A DNA stretch of 46,772 nt from JARFPW01 sp035464655 (GCA_035464655.1 DATHRZ010000022.1:1-46772); one strand, 5' to 3'; positions 8,643 to 16,936 are shown, counted from the first letter of the stretch. Notes: generated from the sequence alone by a model not told the origin. Numbers and translations: made by a program.

Positions 8643-9260
8643 TTAGACGGCCCTGGCGCTCCCCCAGTAATTGAAGCTCGCCGGACGCCAGCCGGGTATG
8701 TACATGGATTCCAGATCGGTGATCTCGAAGCCGCCGGACCGGATGAGGGTCGGAATGTCGCGGTTGAGCCGGCAGCCTCCGCCGACGCGCCGCCAGATCG
8801 GATTCAGCCAGTCCTGCCAGCGGCGCACGCCGGGGTCCGGTGCCGCGCCGTGCTCGCAGAACAGGAGGGCCCCGCCGGGCCTGAGGACGCGCGCCATCTC
8901 GCGCAGCGCCGGCTCGACGTCGGCGATCGAGCAGAGCGTGTACGTCAGAAGGACCGTGTCGAAGCTGTCGGCGTCGAGCGGGATTTCTTCGGCTCCCGCC
9001 TCGACGAACTCGACGCCGAACGGAACACTCCGCGCTGAATCGCGGGCCCGGTCGATCATCTCGGGGGAAGGATCGAGTCCCCAGATTCCGCCGACGTTGG
9101 CGGGATCGTAGAACGGCAGATTCAGCCCCGTGCCGACGCCGACCTCCAGTACTCGTCCCCGAGCAAGGGGCACCAGCTTCTGCCGCTGTCGCATGGCCGG
9201 CCTGGCCTTGCACGCGATGTGGACCAGGCGGGGGAGAACGAATCTGCCGTACAATCCCAT
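8643..9260 (-). CDS. Class I SAM-dependent methyltransferase
   Basis: 205-residue Rossmann-fold methyltransferase (Methyltransf_11 type). SAM-binding motif I is VLEVGVGTGLNLPFY, motif II GLDPSPEMID, then DADSFDTVLLTYTLCSI and VLRPGGALLFCEHG (motifs IV-V). The C-terminal part (WRRVGGGCRLNRDIPTLI and following) resembles phospholipid or small-molecule methyltransferases that open with GLYGRFVLPRLVH. ATG at 9260 has AAAGG at normal spacing. It is probably monocistronic. The substrate is unknown; a lipid or quinone-like acceptor is only a guess from the amphipathic N-terminus. Confidence 0.85.
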   Translation of the reverse strand: MGLYGRFVLPRLVHIACKARPAMRQRQKLVPLARGRVLEVGVGTGLNLPFYDPANVGGIWGLDPSPEMIDRARDSARSVPFGVEFVEAGAEEIPLDADSFDTVLLTYTLCSIADVEPALREMARVLRPGGALLFCEHGAAPDPGVRRWQDWLNPIWRRVGGGCRLNRDIPTLIRSGGFEITDLESMYIPGWRPASFNYWGSARAV

Positions 9261-9344
9261 CTTCAACCTTTCGCCTCGATAAACGCGGTCACCACGCCCC
9301 GGCTCGAAGCGGTCACCTGCCCTGCACAGAGGCAGACGATGACT

Positions 9345-10952
9345 TCAGCGCCGGGCGCGCAGCGCCACTCCGTGGCTGGCGAGCCCGGCCGATTCTCCAT
9401 CTTCGGCGACGGGAAGTTCCCCGTCCTGCCACGCGAGGCGACCGTTCACCCACACGGCCCACATCCCCCCGGCCCACAGGTGCGGCCGCTCGAAGTCGGC
9501 ACGGTCCTCGATATCGGCCGGGTCGAACGCGACGAGGTCGGCCGCCCAGCCCTCGCGAACCTGCCCGCGCTGCACGGCGACGAGCGCCGGGTCGTCGAAC
9601 CCGAACACCGAGGCCGTGAGCCCCGACATCTTCCGCACCGCCTCCTCGAGCCCGAGCGTACCCTCCTCGACAACGTAGCGCCGGATCACCTTTGCGAACG
9701 AACCGTAGCCCCGCGGATGGAGCATGGTCGGGCTGCCGTCCGACGACACGGCGACGTGCGGATCGCGGAGCAGCCAGCTCATTACGTTCTCGTCCATCAC
9801 GAAGTAGGCGGCCGACGCGCCTTCGGGCCCGAGATCGATCAGTACGTCCTCGTACGGCACGCCGCGCCTTTCGGCCACTTCGGCCAGCGTGCGGCCCGCG
9901 AGGTTGCCCGTGCCGAACCGGGTGGCTTCGGGGCCGTTCCGGCTCTCGACCCGCTCGCGAAGGTGGGCGGCGAGCTCGTCGCGACGCTCGGCCAGCACGC
10001 TGTCGTAGTCGTTGGGCGGCTTCGCCCAGTCGGGGAACAGGAGGCCGATACCCGTATAGCTGGCCGTGTACGGGTAGACGTCGGCCGTGACCTCGACGCC
10101 TTCCGCACGGGCGCGGGCCATCTGGTCGAGCAGCGCCGCAGCGCGCACCGTGTCGCTGCCGAGCACGATCTTCAAGTGCGAAGCGTGCACCCGGGCGCCC
10201 GAGCGTCGGCCCTGTTCGATCAGCTCGTCGAGCGACTCCTCGACGCGATCGGCGTCCTCGCTGCGCAGGTGGCTCGACACGACGCCGCCGACTTCCGCCA
10301 CCGGTCGGGCGACGGCCACCAGTTCGTCGACCCCCGCCCGCGAGCCCGGATCGTACTCGAGCCCGGTCGACAGGCCGAACGCACCCGCTGCGAGGCCCTG
10401 CGCCACGAGCTCGGTCATCCGCACGAGGCCTTCGGTACCCGGATCGCCGAACTCGACGCCCGATTCACGGCGCACGGTGTTGTGGCCGACCAGATAGGCG
10501 ACGTTGACGCCGGGGCGGGCGTCGGCCACCGAATCGAGGTGGGCGGCGAGCTCGGCGGCTCGCGGGCTGCCTCCGTCCTGGCCGAGCACGATCGTCGTCA
10601 CCCCCTGGGCGAGGAAGTTCTCGAATCGATTCGTCTCGGGATCGGTCGGGTCGCCGTGAGCGTGCGCGTCGATGAACCCGGGCGCGACGACGAGGCCGGT
10701 GGCGTCAAACGTCTCGCGGATGCCCGCGTCCAGAGTGTCGGGGTCGACCGCGCCGACATAGGCGATTTTCCCGCCGCGCACGAGCACGTCGGCGCGTCGG
10801 GCGGGCGCACCCGTCCCGTCGACCACGTTACCTCCGGCGATCAAGACTTCGTAGGCGCCGGAAGCGTCCGAAGCCGGATCACCGGCCGAATCCCCCGGCG
10901 CGCAGGCAGGCAGGAGAAGGAGCGTGAGCCATGCGGCGCTGCGGTTGATCAT
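9345..10952 (-). CDS. D-aminoacylase-type amidohydrolase, lipoprotein
   Basis: 535 residues. The N-terminus is a lipoprotein signal (LLLLPAC, lipidated C17), so the enzyme is membrane-anchored outside the cytoplasm. The body is an amidohydrolase-superfamily TIM barrel: the metal-binding HxH is at 97-99 (GFIDAHAHGD), later histidines occur in YLVGHNTVR, SSHLRSED and HASHLKI, and the C-terminal Asp lies in VSSDGSP. The arrangement matches N-acyl-D-amino-acid deacylases, which release D-amino acids from N-acylated forms. Length is close to the family norm of about 480-530 plus the signal. It likely works in extracellular D-amino-acid or peptide scavenging, in keeping with the other secreted peptidases here. 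Confidence 0.88.
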   Translation of the reverse strand: MINRSAAWLTLLLLPACAPGDSAGDPASDASGAYEVLIAGGNVVDGTGAPARRADVLVRGGKIAYVGAVDPDTLDAGIRETFDATGLVVAPGFIDAHAHGDPTDPETNRFENFLAQGVTTIVLGQDGGSPRAAELAAHLDSVADARPGVNVAYLVGHNTVRRESGVEFGDPGTEGLVRMTELVAQGLAAGAFGLSTGLEYDPGSRAGVDELVAVARPVAEVGGVVSSHLRSEDADRVEESLDELIEQGRRSGARVHASHLKIVLGSDTVRAAALLDQMARARAEGVEVTADVYPYTASYTGIGLLFPDWAKPPNDYDSVLAERRDELAAHLRERVESRNGPEATRFGTGNLAGRTLAEVAERRGVPYEDVLIDLGPEGASAAYFVMDENVMSWLLRDPHVAVSSDGSPTMLHPRGYGSFAKVIRRYVVEEGTLGLEEAVRKMSGLTASVFGFDDPALVAVQRGQVREGWAADLVAFDPADIEDRADFERPHLWAGGMWAVWVNGRLAWQDGELPVAEDGESAGLASHGVALRARR

Positions 10953-11070
10953 GCGCGTCTCGGTGGCAGAGGAAGCAGGATTCCGGTTGCGGTTCCGGTG
11001 ATCTCTATGGGTACCATGAACACGGCGCCGTCATCTCGTTGATTTCTCTGGGTCCAGGTCGACCTCCGGG

Positions 11071-11796
11071 TCAGAACGCACCGTCCGTCGACGCGAGCTC
11101 CCGCGCGGCGCCCCTGCTGATCCATCCCGCGACCAGCCCGACGACGGACCCGTAGACCGTGAAAAAGATGACCTGGCCGACGAAGACGAAGATTTCGTCG
11201 TTGGGGAACACTGCTCTCACGACGGGACGCAGCAGCGGGCCGAGCACGGTGAGGAGCGCGGCAGCCGCGATGACGCCGGCGACGAGACCGGCGATCCAAC
11301 GGCCGAGCCAGCGGCCCACCGCGATTCCCTCGCGACGCAGGTACGCCCACTGTAGCAGGCCGGCGAGACTGCCGCCGCCCGCGGCGATGAGGATTGGCTC
11401 GACGGGCGCCGGATGCCCCCCGGCCACGAGACCCGGCCGGATCGCTTCCAGGAGCAGCAGCGAGGCGAAGGCGAGCGCCGACAGGCCGGCCCACACGCGG
11501 CGCGAGCGTCCGAGGGTCGACGCCTGCAGGGCCCCCAGCAGCCCGCCGAAGCCGGCGAGATGCACCAGGTGGTAGCCGAGATTGATCCGGTAGATCCGGC
11601 GGTAGAGTACCTGGTCGATCGAATTGGGCAGCGCGGCCGGATCGATCGACCAGAAATCCGACATGGACGGCCAGGAAGCGGGCCAGAACAGCCTCGCCAG
11701 CAGGCCCGTCACCAGGAAGGCGGAGAAGAGAAGGAAGTAGCCCAGCCAGCAGGCCTTGATCCATCCCTGGAGCGATCGCTCGTGCGTGGTCGGCAT
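11071..11796 (-). CDS. Multi-pass membrane protein of unknown function
   Basis: 241 residues with about five to six hydrophobic segments (about 16-38, 72-90, 101-118, 133-148, 166-190 and 205-228). After the first helix there is an exported-looking loop PSMSDFWSIDPAALPNSIDQV. I see no catalytic motif and do not recognise the family. AAAGGACGAG upstream supports ATG at 11796. An 18-bp perfect palindrome lies just upstream of the start. Confidence 0.72.
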   Translation of the reverse strand: MPTTHERSLQGWIKACWLGYFLLFSAFLVTGLLARLFWPASWPSMSDFWSIDPAALPNSIDQVLYRRIYRINLGYHLVHLAGFGGLLGALQASTLGRSRRVWAGLSALAFASLLLLEAIRPGLVAGGHPAPVEPILIAAGGGSLAGLLQWAYLRREGIAVGRWLGRWIAGLVAGVIAAAALLTVLGPLLRPVVRAVFPNDEIFVFVGQVIFFTVYGSVVGLVAGWISRGAARELASTDGAF

Positions 11797-11828
11797 CGTC
11801 TCGTCCTTTCTTCGGCGTCAGCTACGTC

Positions 11829-11846
11829 GGCACCGCATGCGGTGCC
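11829..11846. promoter_or_regulatory. Perfect 18-bp palindrome
   Basis: GGCACCGCATGCGGTGCC is fully self-complementary with no loop bases. It lies 33 bp upstream of the membrane-protein start and 100 bp downstream of the DUF3127 stop. Lack of a loop favours an operator over a terminator, but both are possible. Confidence 0.45.
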
Positions 11847-11946
11847 CTCTCGTCAGATCGTGCGCGACAAGCCGGCTTCTGGATGCAATCGCCCCAATGT
11901 CTTCGCGTAAGTCCGCCGTATCCAGGGAGTCGAAAGGATTCCCGCT

Positions 11947-12312
11947 CTAGAAAGGCAGGTCTTCGTCCCCTTCCTGTGGCTCCGGAAAGTCGCCGGGAGG
12001 AGGCCCGAGTGCGCCGGGGCCACCGGGGCCGCCGCCCTGCGCCTGCTCCCGCTCCACGCGCCACGCTTTGACGTCGGTGTACCAGCGGCCCTGGTACTCG
12101 CGGCTCTTGATGTCGATGTGAGCGGTGAGCTGCTCGCCCTCGCGCACGCCGAACTTCTCGATGTCGTCGCCCCACTGCGTGATGCAGACCTTGGCCGGAT
12201 ACTCACCCGGCGTCTCGAGGATGAAGTCCTGCTTTCGCCACGGGCCGTTGCGACCCTCGCCGGACTGCTCTTCGAGAATCTCGACGACCTGCCCCGATAT
12301 CTTCAGATCCAA
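11947..12312 (-). CDS. DUF3127 OB-fold-like protein with SSB-type acidic tail
   Basis: 121 residues. The N-terminal 85 residues match the DUF3127 pattern (KISGQVVEILEEQSG, WRKQDFILETPGEYP, FGVREGEQLTAHIDIKSRE, YQGRWYTDVKAWRVE), a small beta-barrel domain. A Gly/Pro-rich linker (residues 90-110) leads to the C-terminal tip EGDEDLPF. The layout of OB-like domain, flexible linker and acidic tip ending in LPF/IPF is that of single-stranded DNA-binding protein, whose tip recruits repair and replication proteins. I infer a nucleic-acid-binding role. No SSB-family replication function should be assumed. Confidence 0.85.
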   Translation of the reverse strand: MDLKISGQVVEILEEQSGEGRNGPWRKQDFILETPGEYPAKVCITQWGDDIEKFGVREGEQLTAHIDIKSREYQGRWYTDVKAWRVEREQAQGGGPGGPGALGPPPGDFPEPQEGDEDLPF

Positions 12313-12455
12313 CGCCGCTCTCCTTCATGAGTCATGAGTGCTTCCCGAGGCCCCAAGCTAGTGCATCGGGACGACGCTGTGCAGGGACCGCCGACGGACG
12401 ATCATCGGCTATCCTGCCGCGCCGACGCCCGACGAGCCCCGGGGGCGCAGACCTG

Positions 12456-12483
12456 TTGACATATTCCGATCTCGGAATATATT
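12456..12483 (+). promoter_or_regulatory. arsR-type promoter with embedded operator
   Basis: Consensus -35 TTGACA (12456-12461), 16-bp spacer, -10 TATATT (12478-12483). The perfect inverted repeat ATATTCCGA-TC-TCGGAATAT (12461-12480) fills the spacer and overlaps the -10. A repressor bound there would block RNA polymerase. The expected transcription start falls on or next to the A of the ATG at 12490, so the transcript should be leaderless. Confidence 0.85.
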
Positions 12484-12489
12484 GTCCTC

Positions 12490-12849
12490 ATGGCACGAGC
12501 CACCGCCGCATCCGACGTCTACAACGCGATCGCCGAACCGCGACGGCGCGAGATCTTCGAGCTGGTGTGTGTCGGAGAACGAGCCGTCGGCGACGTGGCC
12601 GACACCCTCGGCATGGATCAGCCGTCGGTCTCGAAACACCTCAAGGTGCTACGCGAGGTCGAACTGGTGAAGGTGCGGCGAGACGGACGGCGGAGGCTGT
12701 ATTCGGCCGACCCGAGCGCCCTCGAGCCGGTCGAGGCCTGGGTCGCGAAGTGCGAGCGTCTGTGGACTCGCCACCTCGACGCGATCGAGGAGCGCGCGGA
12801 GCGGATGGCGCGGCAGCGTGCCGACAGGACCGGAGGTCGAACGACGTAG
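12490..12849 (+). CDS. ArsR-family winged-helix repressor
   Basis: 119-residue ArsR/SmtB-type transcription repressor. The winged helix-turn-helix spans about 8-80: AEPRRREIFELV, then recognition helix DQPSVSKHLKVLREVELV and wing VRRDGRRRLYS. There is no metal-binding ELCVCDL-type cysteine motif. The C-terminal helix with AWVAKCERLWTRHLDAIEE is that of the subgroup paired with SRPBCC proteins. A perfect palindrome inside its own promoter indicates autorepression. The gene has no SD because the transcript appears to start at the ATG. The SRPBCC gene follows after 32 bp. Confidence 0.92.
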   Translation: MARATAASDVYNAIAEPRRREIFELVCVGERAVGDVADTLGMDQPSVSKHLKVLREVELVKVRRDGRRRLYSADPSALEPVEAWVAKCERLWTRHLDAIEERAERMARQRADRTGGRTT

Positions 12850-12881
12850 ACAAGCCGGAACTCTCAACATCCAGGAGACGA

Positions 12882-13325
12882 ATGATGACCCGTGCGGTCC
12901 CCGCGGAACTCGAGTTCCGCATCGAGCTGGAACGACGGATCGAGGCCCCGATCGAAGATGTCTGGGAGGCCATGCTCATCGAGGTCGGGCCCGAGTTCGG
13001 CGGCGAGGACGGCGCCTCGATGCACCTCAAGGTCGAGCCCTTTCCCGGCGGGCGCTGGTACCGTGATCTCGGCGACGGGATCGGGCACTTCTGGGGGCAC
13101 GTGCAGGCGATCAAACCGCCGACCCTGTTCGAGCTGACGGGACCGCTGTTCATGTCGGCGCCAGTCAGCAACAACGTGCAGTACCGGCTGGCTCACGAGA
13201 ATGGCGTCACGACCCTGCGGTTCGTGCACACGGCCTTCGGTCCGCTCCCCGACGACATGCGGGACCGCATGACCGAGGCCTGGACCGATCACATGGATCG
13301 CATCGAGCGGCGCGCTACGGCCTGA
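12882..13325 (+). CDS. SRPBCC (AHSA1/START-like) domain protein
   Basis: 147-residue ligand-binding protein of the SRPBCC superfamily, AHSA1-like. It begins with the typical strand FRIELERRIEAPIEDVWEAM, followed by the GGRWYRDLGDGIGHFWGHV segment and the long C-terminal helix MRDRMTEAWTDHMDRIE. Such proteins hold hydrophobic molecules in a deep cavity. They are very often encoded directly after an ArsR repressor of the type seen here, presumably under its control. Two adjacent ATG codons (12882, 12885) follow CAGGAG; the second has the better spacing. A 10-bp stem-loop follows the stop. Confidence 0.88.
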   Translation: MMTRAVPAELEFRIELERRIEAPIEDVWEAMLIEVGPEFGGEDGASMHLKVEPFPGGRWYRDLGDGIGHFWGHVQAIKPPTLFELTGPLFMSAPVSNNVQYRLAHENGVTTLRFVHTAFGPLPDDMRDRMTEAWTDHMDRIERRATA

Positions 13326-13360
13326 GGCCGGACCGCTCGACGCAGGACTCGCTGCGGCTG

Positions 13361-13385
13361 GGCGGAGGGGCTACTCCCCTCCGCC
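13361..13385 (+). terminator. Stem-loop after the arsR-SRPBCC pair
   Basis: GGCGGAGGGG (13361-13370) pairs perfectly with CCCCTCCGCC (13376-13385) around a 5-nt loop, 35 bp past the SRPBCC stop and between convergent genes. No T-run follows, so it may act with Rho or only as a 3' stabiliser. Confidence 0.6.
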
Positions 13386-13512
13386 GCCCGGCGGCAAGTT
13401 CGAGTTCCAGCTGTTCTCGAGTACTTTCTCTCCTTCGTGGACGGAGGTACTTCGGGCGAATGTCCGCGAGGCGCCCGATCAGCGCCCGTCAGTTCCCGGC
13501 AGCTGCGAGCGC

Positions 13513-14658
13513 TCACTGGATGCCCCGCTCCTGCCTGGTGCCCTTCCCGGCGAGCCCGAAACGCTCGATCGGCGCCTCCGTACCGAGCAGCAGCCCCGCG
13601 ACGTGCGCGCCGACCGCCGGCCCGTGCTTGAAGCCGTGGCCGGAGCCCGCACCGACGAGCCACACGTTCTCGAGACCCGGATGCCGGTCGATCACGAAGT
13701 CGCCGTTCGAGCTGTTGGCGTACTGGCAGACGCGGGTCTCGCTCACCGGGCGACCGGACAGCGAAGGGAAGCGGCGCGCGATCAGATCGCGGGCGCGGTC
13801 GACGGTCTCGGCGCCGACCAGCCGGTCGATCCCGGCCGGGTCGGCCGGCGGGCCGTGCGTGTCGTCGGCCACCTTGAAGCCCCGCCCTTCGAGGGATGGG
13901 AAGCCGTAGAACGGCAGGTCGAACCACACGGGCAGCATGCCCGTCGCGGCGCGGCCGGCACTGAAATAGACGACCTCTTGTCGGGTCGCGAACAGCCGGC
14001 CCGCCAGCGCGTCGGGACACACGTGGTCGAGCCGCGAACCGCAGGCGAACAGGAAGGCCTCGGCCACGAGTGTCTCACCCTCCACGGTCCGGACGGAAGG
14101 CAGCGCCCCGGCAACGCCGTCGGAGGTCCGCACCGGCTGGGCCGCAGCCTGCACGAGCTCGACGCCCCCAGCGACCAGCTCGGCCGCGAGCGTCTGCACG
14201 GCCCGCCGCGCCATTAGCGCTCCGCCCCGTGGCTCGAACAGCGCCGCCTCGTCGTCGGAGAGCCGGAGGACCGGGTAGCGGGCGCGCAGCTCGCGGGCCG
14301 CGAGGCGTTCGTGCGGGACGTCGTGGCGAGCGAGGGTGCGCGCCGTGGCGTCGACGAACGGGTCGCCGTCGGGGTGAATCCACAGCACGCCGGTTTCGTG
14401 GAACAGGGGCAGGCCGCCACGTTCGGACAGGTCGCGCCACTCGGTCATCGACCGGTCCGCCCATTCGGTGTACAGGTCCTCGGCCCCGTAACCACACCGC
14501 GTCACCCGACTCTCGCCGCCGGAAGAGGCACCGCTGTGGGCGGGGCCCGTGTCGTCGATGATCGTGACGCGCTTTCCGGCGCGGTGGAGGTGCACGGCCG
14601 TCCAGATCCCGAACACCCCGGCTCCGACGACGAGGACGTCTCGTGGCGATTTCGCCAT
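13513..14658 (-). CDS. FAD-dependent oxidoreductase, monomeric sarcosine oxidase-like
   Basis: 381-residue flavoenzyme of the DAO family, of the monomeric sarcosine oxidase/N-methyltryptophan oxidase type that oxidises N-methyl amino acids to formaldehyde, amine and H2O2. The dinucleotide fold is VGAGVFG (11-17), and the SSGGESRVTR loop (45-54) follows as in the family. C311 in VCQYANSSNGDFVIDRHP matches the cysteine that links FAD covalently. The C-terminal GAGSGHGFKHGPAVG closes the FAD site. Length matches the 380-390 norm. Its ATG overlaps the VOC-gene stop by one base (TGATG), so the two are translationally coupled. Confidence 0.9.
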   Translation of the reverse strand: MAKSPRDVLVVGAGVFGIWTAVHLHRAGKRVTIIDDTGPAHSGASSGGESRVTRCGYGAEDLYTEWADRSMTEWRDLSERGGLPLFHETGVLWIHPDGDPFVDATARTLARHDVPHERLAARELRARYPVLRLSDDEAALFEPRGGALMARRAVQTLAAELVAGGVELVQAAAQPVRTSDGVAGALPSVRTVEGETLVAEAFLFACGSRLDHVCPDALAGRLFATRQEVVYFSAGRAATGMLPVWFDLPFYGFPSLEGRGFKVADDTHGPPADPAGIDRLVGAETVDRARDLIARRFPSLSGRPVSETRVCQYANSSNGDFVIDRHPGLENVWLVGAGSGHGFKHGPAVGAHVAGLLLGTEAPIERFGLAGKGTRQERGIQ

Positions 14659-15302
14659 CAGGCGAGCTCCACGGTCGCGCCTGCCGTGCCGGCCCCCGCC
14701 GTCCGGACGACGGCGACGAGGCGGGGCGCGGCGCCGAGGCGCACGGTCACGTCACGGCAGCCGAGCGTCGCCAGCGCACGGCGCACTCCGTCGGGCGCCG
14801 GATGCTCGATGCGCAGCTCGATCAGCCGGCCTGCCCGCGGAGCCGCCTCTGCCGGGTGCGGCGTCTCCCCCCAGTCGATGAGGAACGGGAGGACGCCGTC
14901 CATCCGCTCGGCGTAGGGATCGGTCAGCCGCCAGCGCAGGACCGTCCCGTCAGCTCGCTCCCGGCTCCCGTCCTCCACCGGGCCAAGCCCCGCGCGCTCG
15001 GCCGCCGTTTCGATCTCTCGAGACCGCATCGCCCACGTCAGGAGCCGCGGTGACGTGGTTCCCTCGATTCCGAAGCCGAGCCCGCGATCGGGCGTCGGGA
15101 GCCCCGGGTCGGGAGAGATCACCTCGAGGTAGCACGCCGGCCCGAGTGAAAGGAGCGCGTTGCGCGTACCATAGGCCGGGTGCCGCCCGCCGGGAACGGG
15201 CCGGGCGCCGAGCAGGCGCTCGACCGCGTCCATCCCGATCTCGAGGTCGGGCGCACCGTAGAGCAGGTGGTCGATGACGTCTCCGGCGAAGGGCTCACGC
15301 AT
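14658..15302 (-). CDS. VOC / glyoxalase-like domain protein
   Basis: 214-residue protein of the vicinal-oxygen-chelate fold, glyoxalase-like type. The start IDHLLYGAPDLEIGMDAVERLLG is the first beta-alpha-beta module. The segments ACYLEVISPDPG and LPFLIDWGETPHP match the second. The first metal-ligand histidine (IDHLLY) and the glutamate of YLEVI are present. These proteins bind a divalent metal and a small substrate; the actual reaction is not readable. Its stop is shared with the start of the sarcosine-oxidase-like gene, so the two probably act in one catabolic step series. Confidence 0.83.
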   Translation of the reverse strand: MREPFAGDVIDHLLYGAPDLEIGMDAVERLLGARPVPGGRHPAYGTRNALLSLGPACYLEVISPDPGLPTPDRGLGFGIEGTTSPRLLTWAMRSREIETAAERAGLGPVEDGSRERADGTVLRWRLTDPYAERMDGVLPFLIDWGETPHPAEAAPRAGRLIELRIEHPAPDGVRRALATLGCRDVTVRLGAAPRLVAVVRTAGAGTAGATVELA

Positions 15303-15332
15303 GGCCCTGCGACCTGCCGCTCACGCGACGGG

Positions 15333-15848
15333 CTACTCGGCCGTCGCCGGAAGGTCGGGCACCGGCCTGGCGTCCGCCTCCGCCCGCGTGGTAGCCGGCC
15401 CGTTCTCCCGGATGTCCGCGATCAGCCACTCCATCTCGCGAATCTCCCGACGCTGCGCTTCGATGATTTTGCCGGCGAGCTCGCGCACGCGCCGGTCTTC
15501 GATCCGGGCGCGCTCGCTGGTGAGGATCGCGATCGAATGGTGCGGGATCATGCCCTCCATGTAGTCGACGCCGCTCACCGTCACCTGGCTCCGGACGAGT
15601 CCGACGGCGGCCAGGACCAGGAGCGCGCCGCCCGCGAAGATCGCCGCGTTCGCCGTGCGGTTCTCGTACATGTTCAGCATGAAGCCCAGCATGACGATCA
15701 TCATCGCGCCGCCCATGATCAGCGCCATGAACGCGCGCGTCTCGCTGAACCAGGCGTGGTCGAGAATCTGGTAGGAGTTGAGGTACATCAGGCAGAACAT
15801 CACGACCACCGACGTCGCGATCATCGCGAAAAAGCGCTTGTAGCTCAT
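15333..15848 (-). CDS. DUF305 domain membrane protein
   Basis: 171 residues. Three hydrophobic segments at the N-terminus (about 7-25, 38-60 and 67-86) are followed by a short DUF305 module with the hallmark DYMEGMIPHHSIAILTSERA and a helix DRRVRELAGKIIEAQRREI. DUF305 is a four-helix ferritin-like domain frequently found near copper or silver resistance genes, using Met/His ligands. The copB gene lies about 14 kb away, so a joint copper role is only a suggestion. Confidence 0.85.
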   Translation of the reverse strand: MSYKRFFAMIATSVVVMFCLMYLNSYQILDHAWFSETRAFMALIMGGAMMIVMLGFMLNMYENRTANAAIFAGGALLVLAAVGLVRSQVTVSGVDYMEGMIPHHSIAILTSERARIEDRRVRELAGKIIEAQRREIREMEWLIADIRENGPATTRAEADARPVPDLPATAE

Positions 15849-15875
15849 ATGGGGTCTCGCGTCGAACGTACTCGC

Positions 15876-16198
15876 TCACGGCAGATGACGGTTCCAAAAT
15901 AGGGCCTCGTCGATGGACGCGTCCTGTCGGCACGCGAACTCAACGCGCCCCGCGTCGGCCGGGAAGAACTCGCTCGCCACGCAGAGAACGCGGTCGACCC
16001 CGTCGGCGATGCAGGCGGCGCGCGCCAGACGGAGCTCGTGCTGGACCGTTCCCGGAGCAGATGCCCGGCCGCTTCGGCTGCCAGCCCGAACGCGATCTCC
16101 TCCTCGGCCACGTAGACTCGGTCGAACCCGAACTCGCGGAGGAGCTCGGGGGAAGGCGAACTAGACTTCCGATATGCCGGGCGTCGCTCGCGGGCCGC
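15876..16198 (-). pseudogene. Decayed ketosynthase/thiolase-fold-like remnant
   Basis: Directly after the PPTase stop, the same frame continues with coding-like sequence (LLREFGFDRVYVAEEEIAF, then GLAAEAAGHLLRE, to about 16045). It then loses sense while the next frame takes over with QHELRLARAACIADGVDRVL and CVASEFFPADAGR up to a TGA at 15876. The two halves look like separate parts of a KAS III-like ketosynthase (N-terminal DLAxEAAxxLL helix and the later ARA..GxxxRVLxVxSE strand), with the active-site cysteine region missing. I read this as a frameshifted, internally deleted gene that once followed the PPTase. The family assignment is weak; decay is better supported than identity. Confidence 0.38.
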
Positions 16199-16855
16199 TC
16201 ACGGTGCATCCTCGACGCAGAGAACCGACAGGATCCAGCCGGGCCAGGGAACGAGGATCAGGCACCGGGCGGCTGTCGGACGCCCGAGCAGGCGCACCCC
16301 GCGCACGTGGCCGCGTCGGGTGAACACGATTTCCAGGTCGTGAAACGGCACCGACACGTCGCAATCAAAGGCCTTCCAGGCCGCTTCCTTGAGCGTCCAG
16401 AGGACGGTAGGCTCGGCGAACGGGCAGCGCGCCCGCTCGGCGGGTGTAGTGAAGTAGCGGGCGAAGTCGGGGTTCACGGCGCCGCTCGGCTCGAGATCGA
16501 TGCCCACGCGGCGGTCGGGGTCCCGATGGACTACGGCCGCGCCCCGCCCCCCGGAATGGGCCACGGACCGCGGAGGAAACGGCGACCGCGCCCCCGAAAC
16601 AGACGCCGGCGCGCCGGCGGCACGGAGCGCCGAGTCCATCGCCGCTTCACCGGCCTGCCGGTCGAGGTCACGGTCGTCGCGGGTGCTCAGCGCGCATTCG
16701 CCGGTCGATGCAGACGCCGCATCCGCGTGTCCTGCATTCAGTGGCCGCGCGCATCCCAGCCACGCGGTGTCTTTCCAGACCGGCTGCGTGTCGATCGCGA
16801 AGTACGTGACGGGCCCGGGCAGCCGGTTCGAACGTTGCGGCGCGCGCGGAATCAT
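16199..16855 (-). CDS. 4'-phosphopantetheinyl transferase superfamily protein
   Basis: 218 residues. It transfers phosphopantetheine from CoA to a serine of acyl or peptidyl carrier proteins. Signature motifs are VGIDLEP (the GxD Mg2+/CoA site) and LWTLKEAAWKAF (the WxxKEAxxK site). The upstream PPRSVAHSGG segment matches the SxSHsgg motif of Sfp-type enzymes. The ATG at 16855 is fixed by a strong GGAGGG eight bases before it. No carrier-protein gene is in the window. The remnant downstream looks ketosynthase-like, so the enzyme may serve a pathway partly lost here or encoded elsewhere. A CTTGACC-type repeat pair lies 81 bp upstream. Confidence 0.88.
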   Translation of the reverse strand: MIPRAPQRSNRLPGPVTYFAIDTQPVWKDTAWLGCARPLNAGHADAASASTGECALSTRDDRDLDRQAGEAAMDSALRAAGAPASVSGARSPFPPRSVAHSGGRGAAVVHRDPDRRVGIDLEPSGAVNPDFARYFTTPAERARCPFAEPTVLWTLKEAAWKAFDCDVSVPFHDLEIVFTRRGHVRGVRLLGRPTAARCLILVPWPGWILSVLCVEDAP

Positions 16856-16936
16856 GGTCGTCCCTCCTTCGTGTCTGCCAATGCGGCACCCCTCGATCAG
16901 GGGCCGAGAGCATCCACGGACAGCTTCGGGGGGAGC

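Noticed and set aside
12327..12881. Long upstream extension of the SRPBCC reading frame
   Set aside because: It overlaps the ArsR gene and promoter in another frame; a clear SD marks the true start at 12882/12885.
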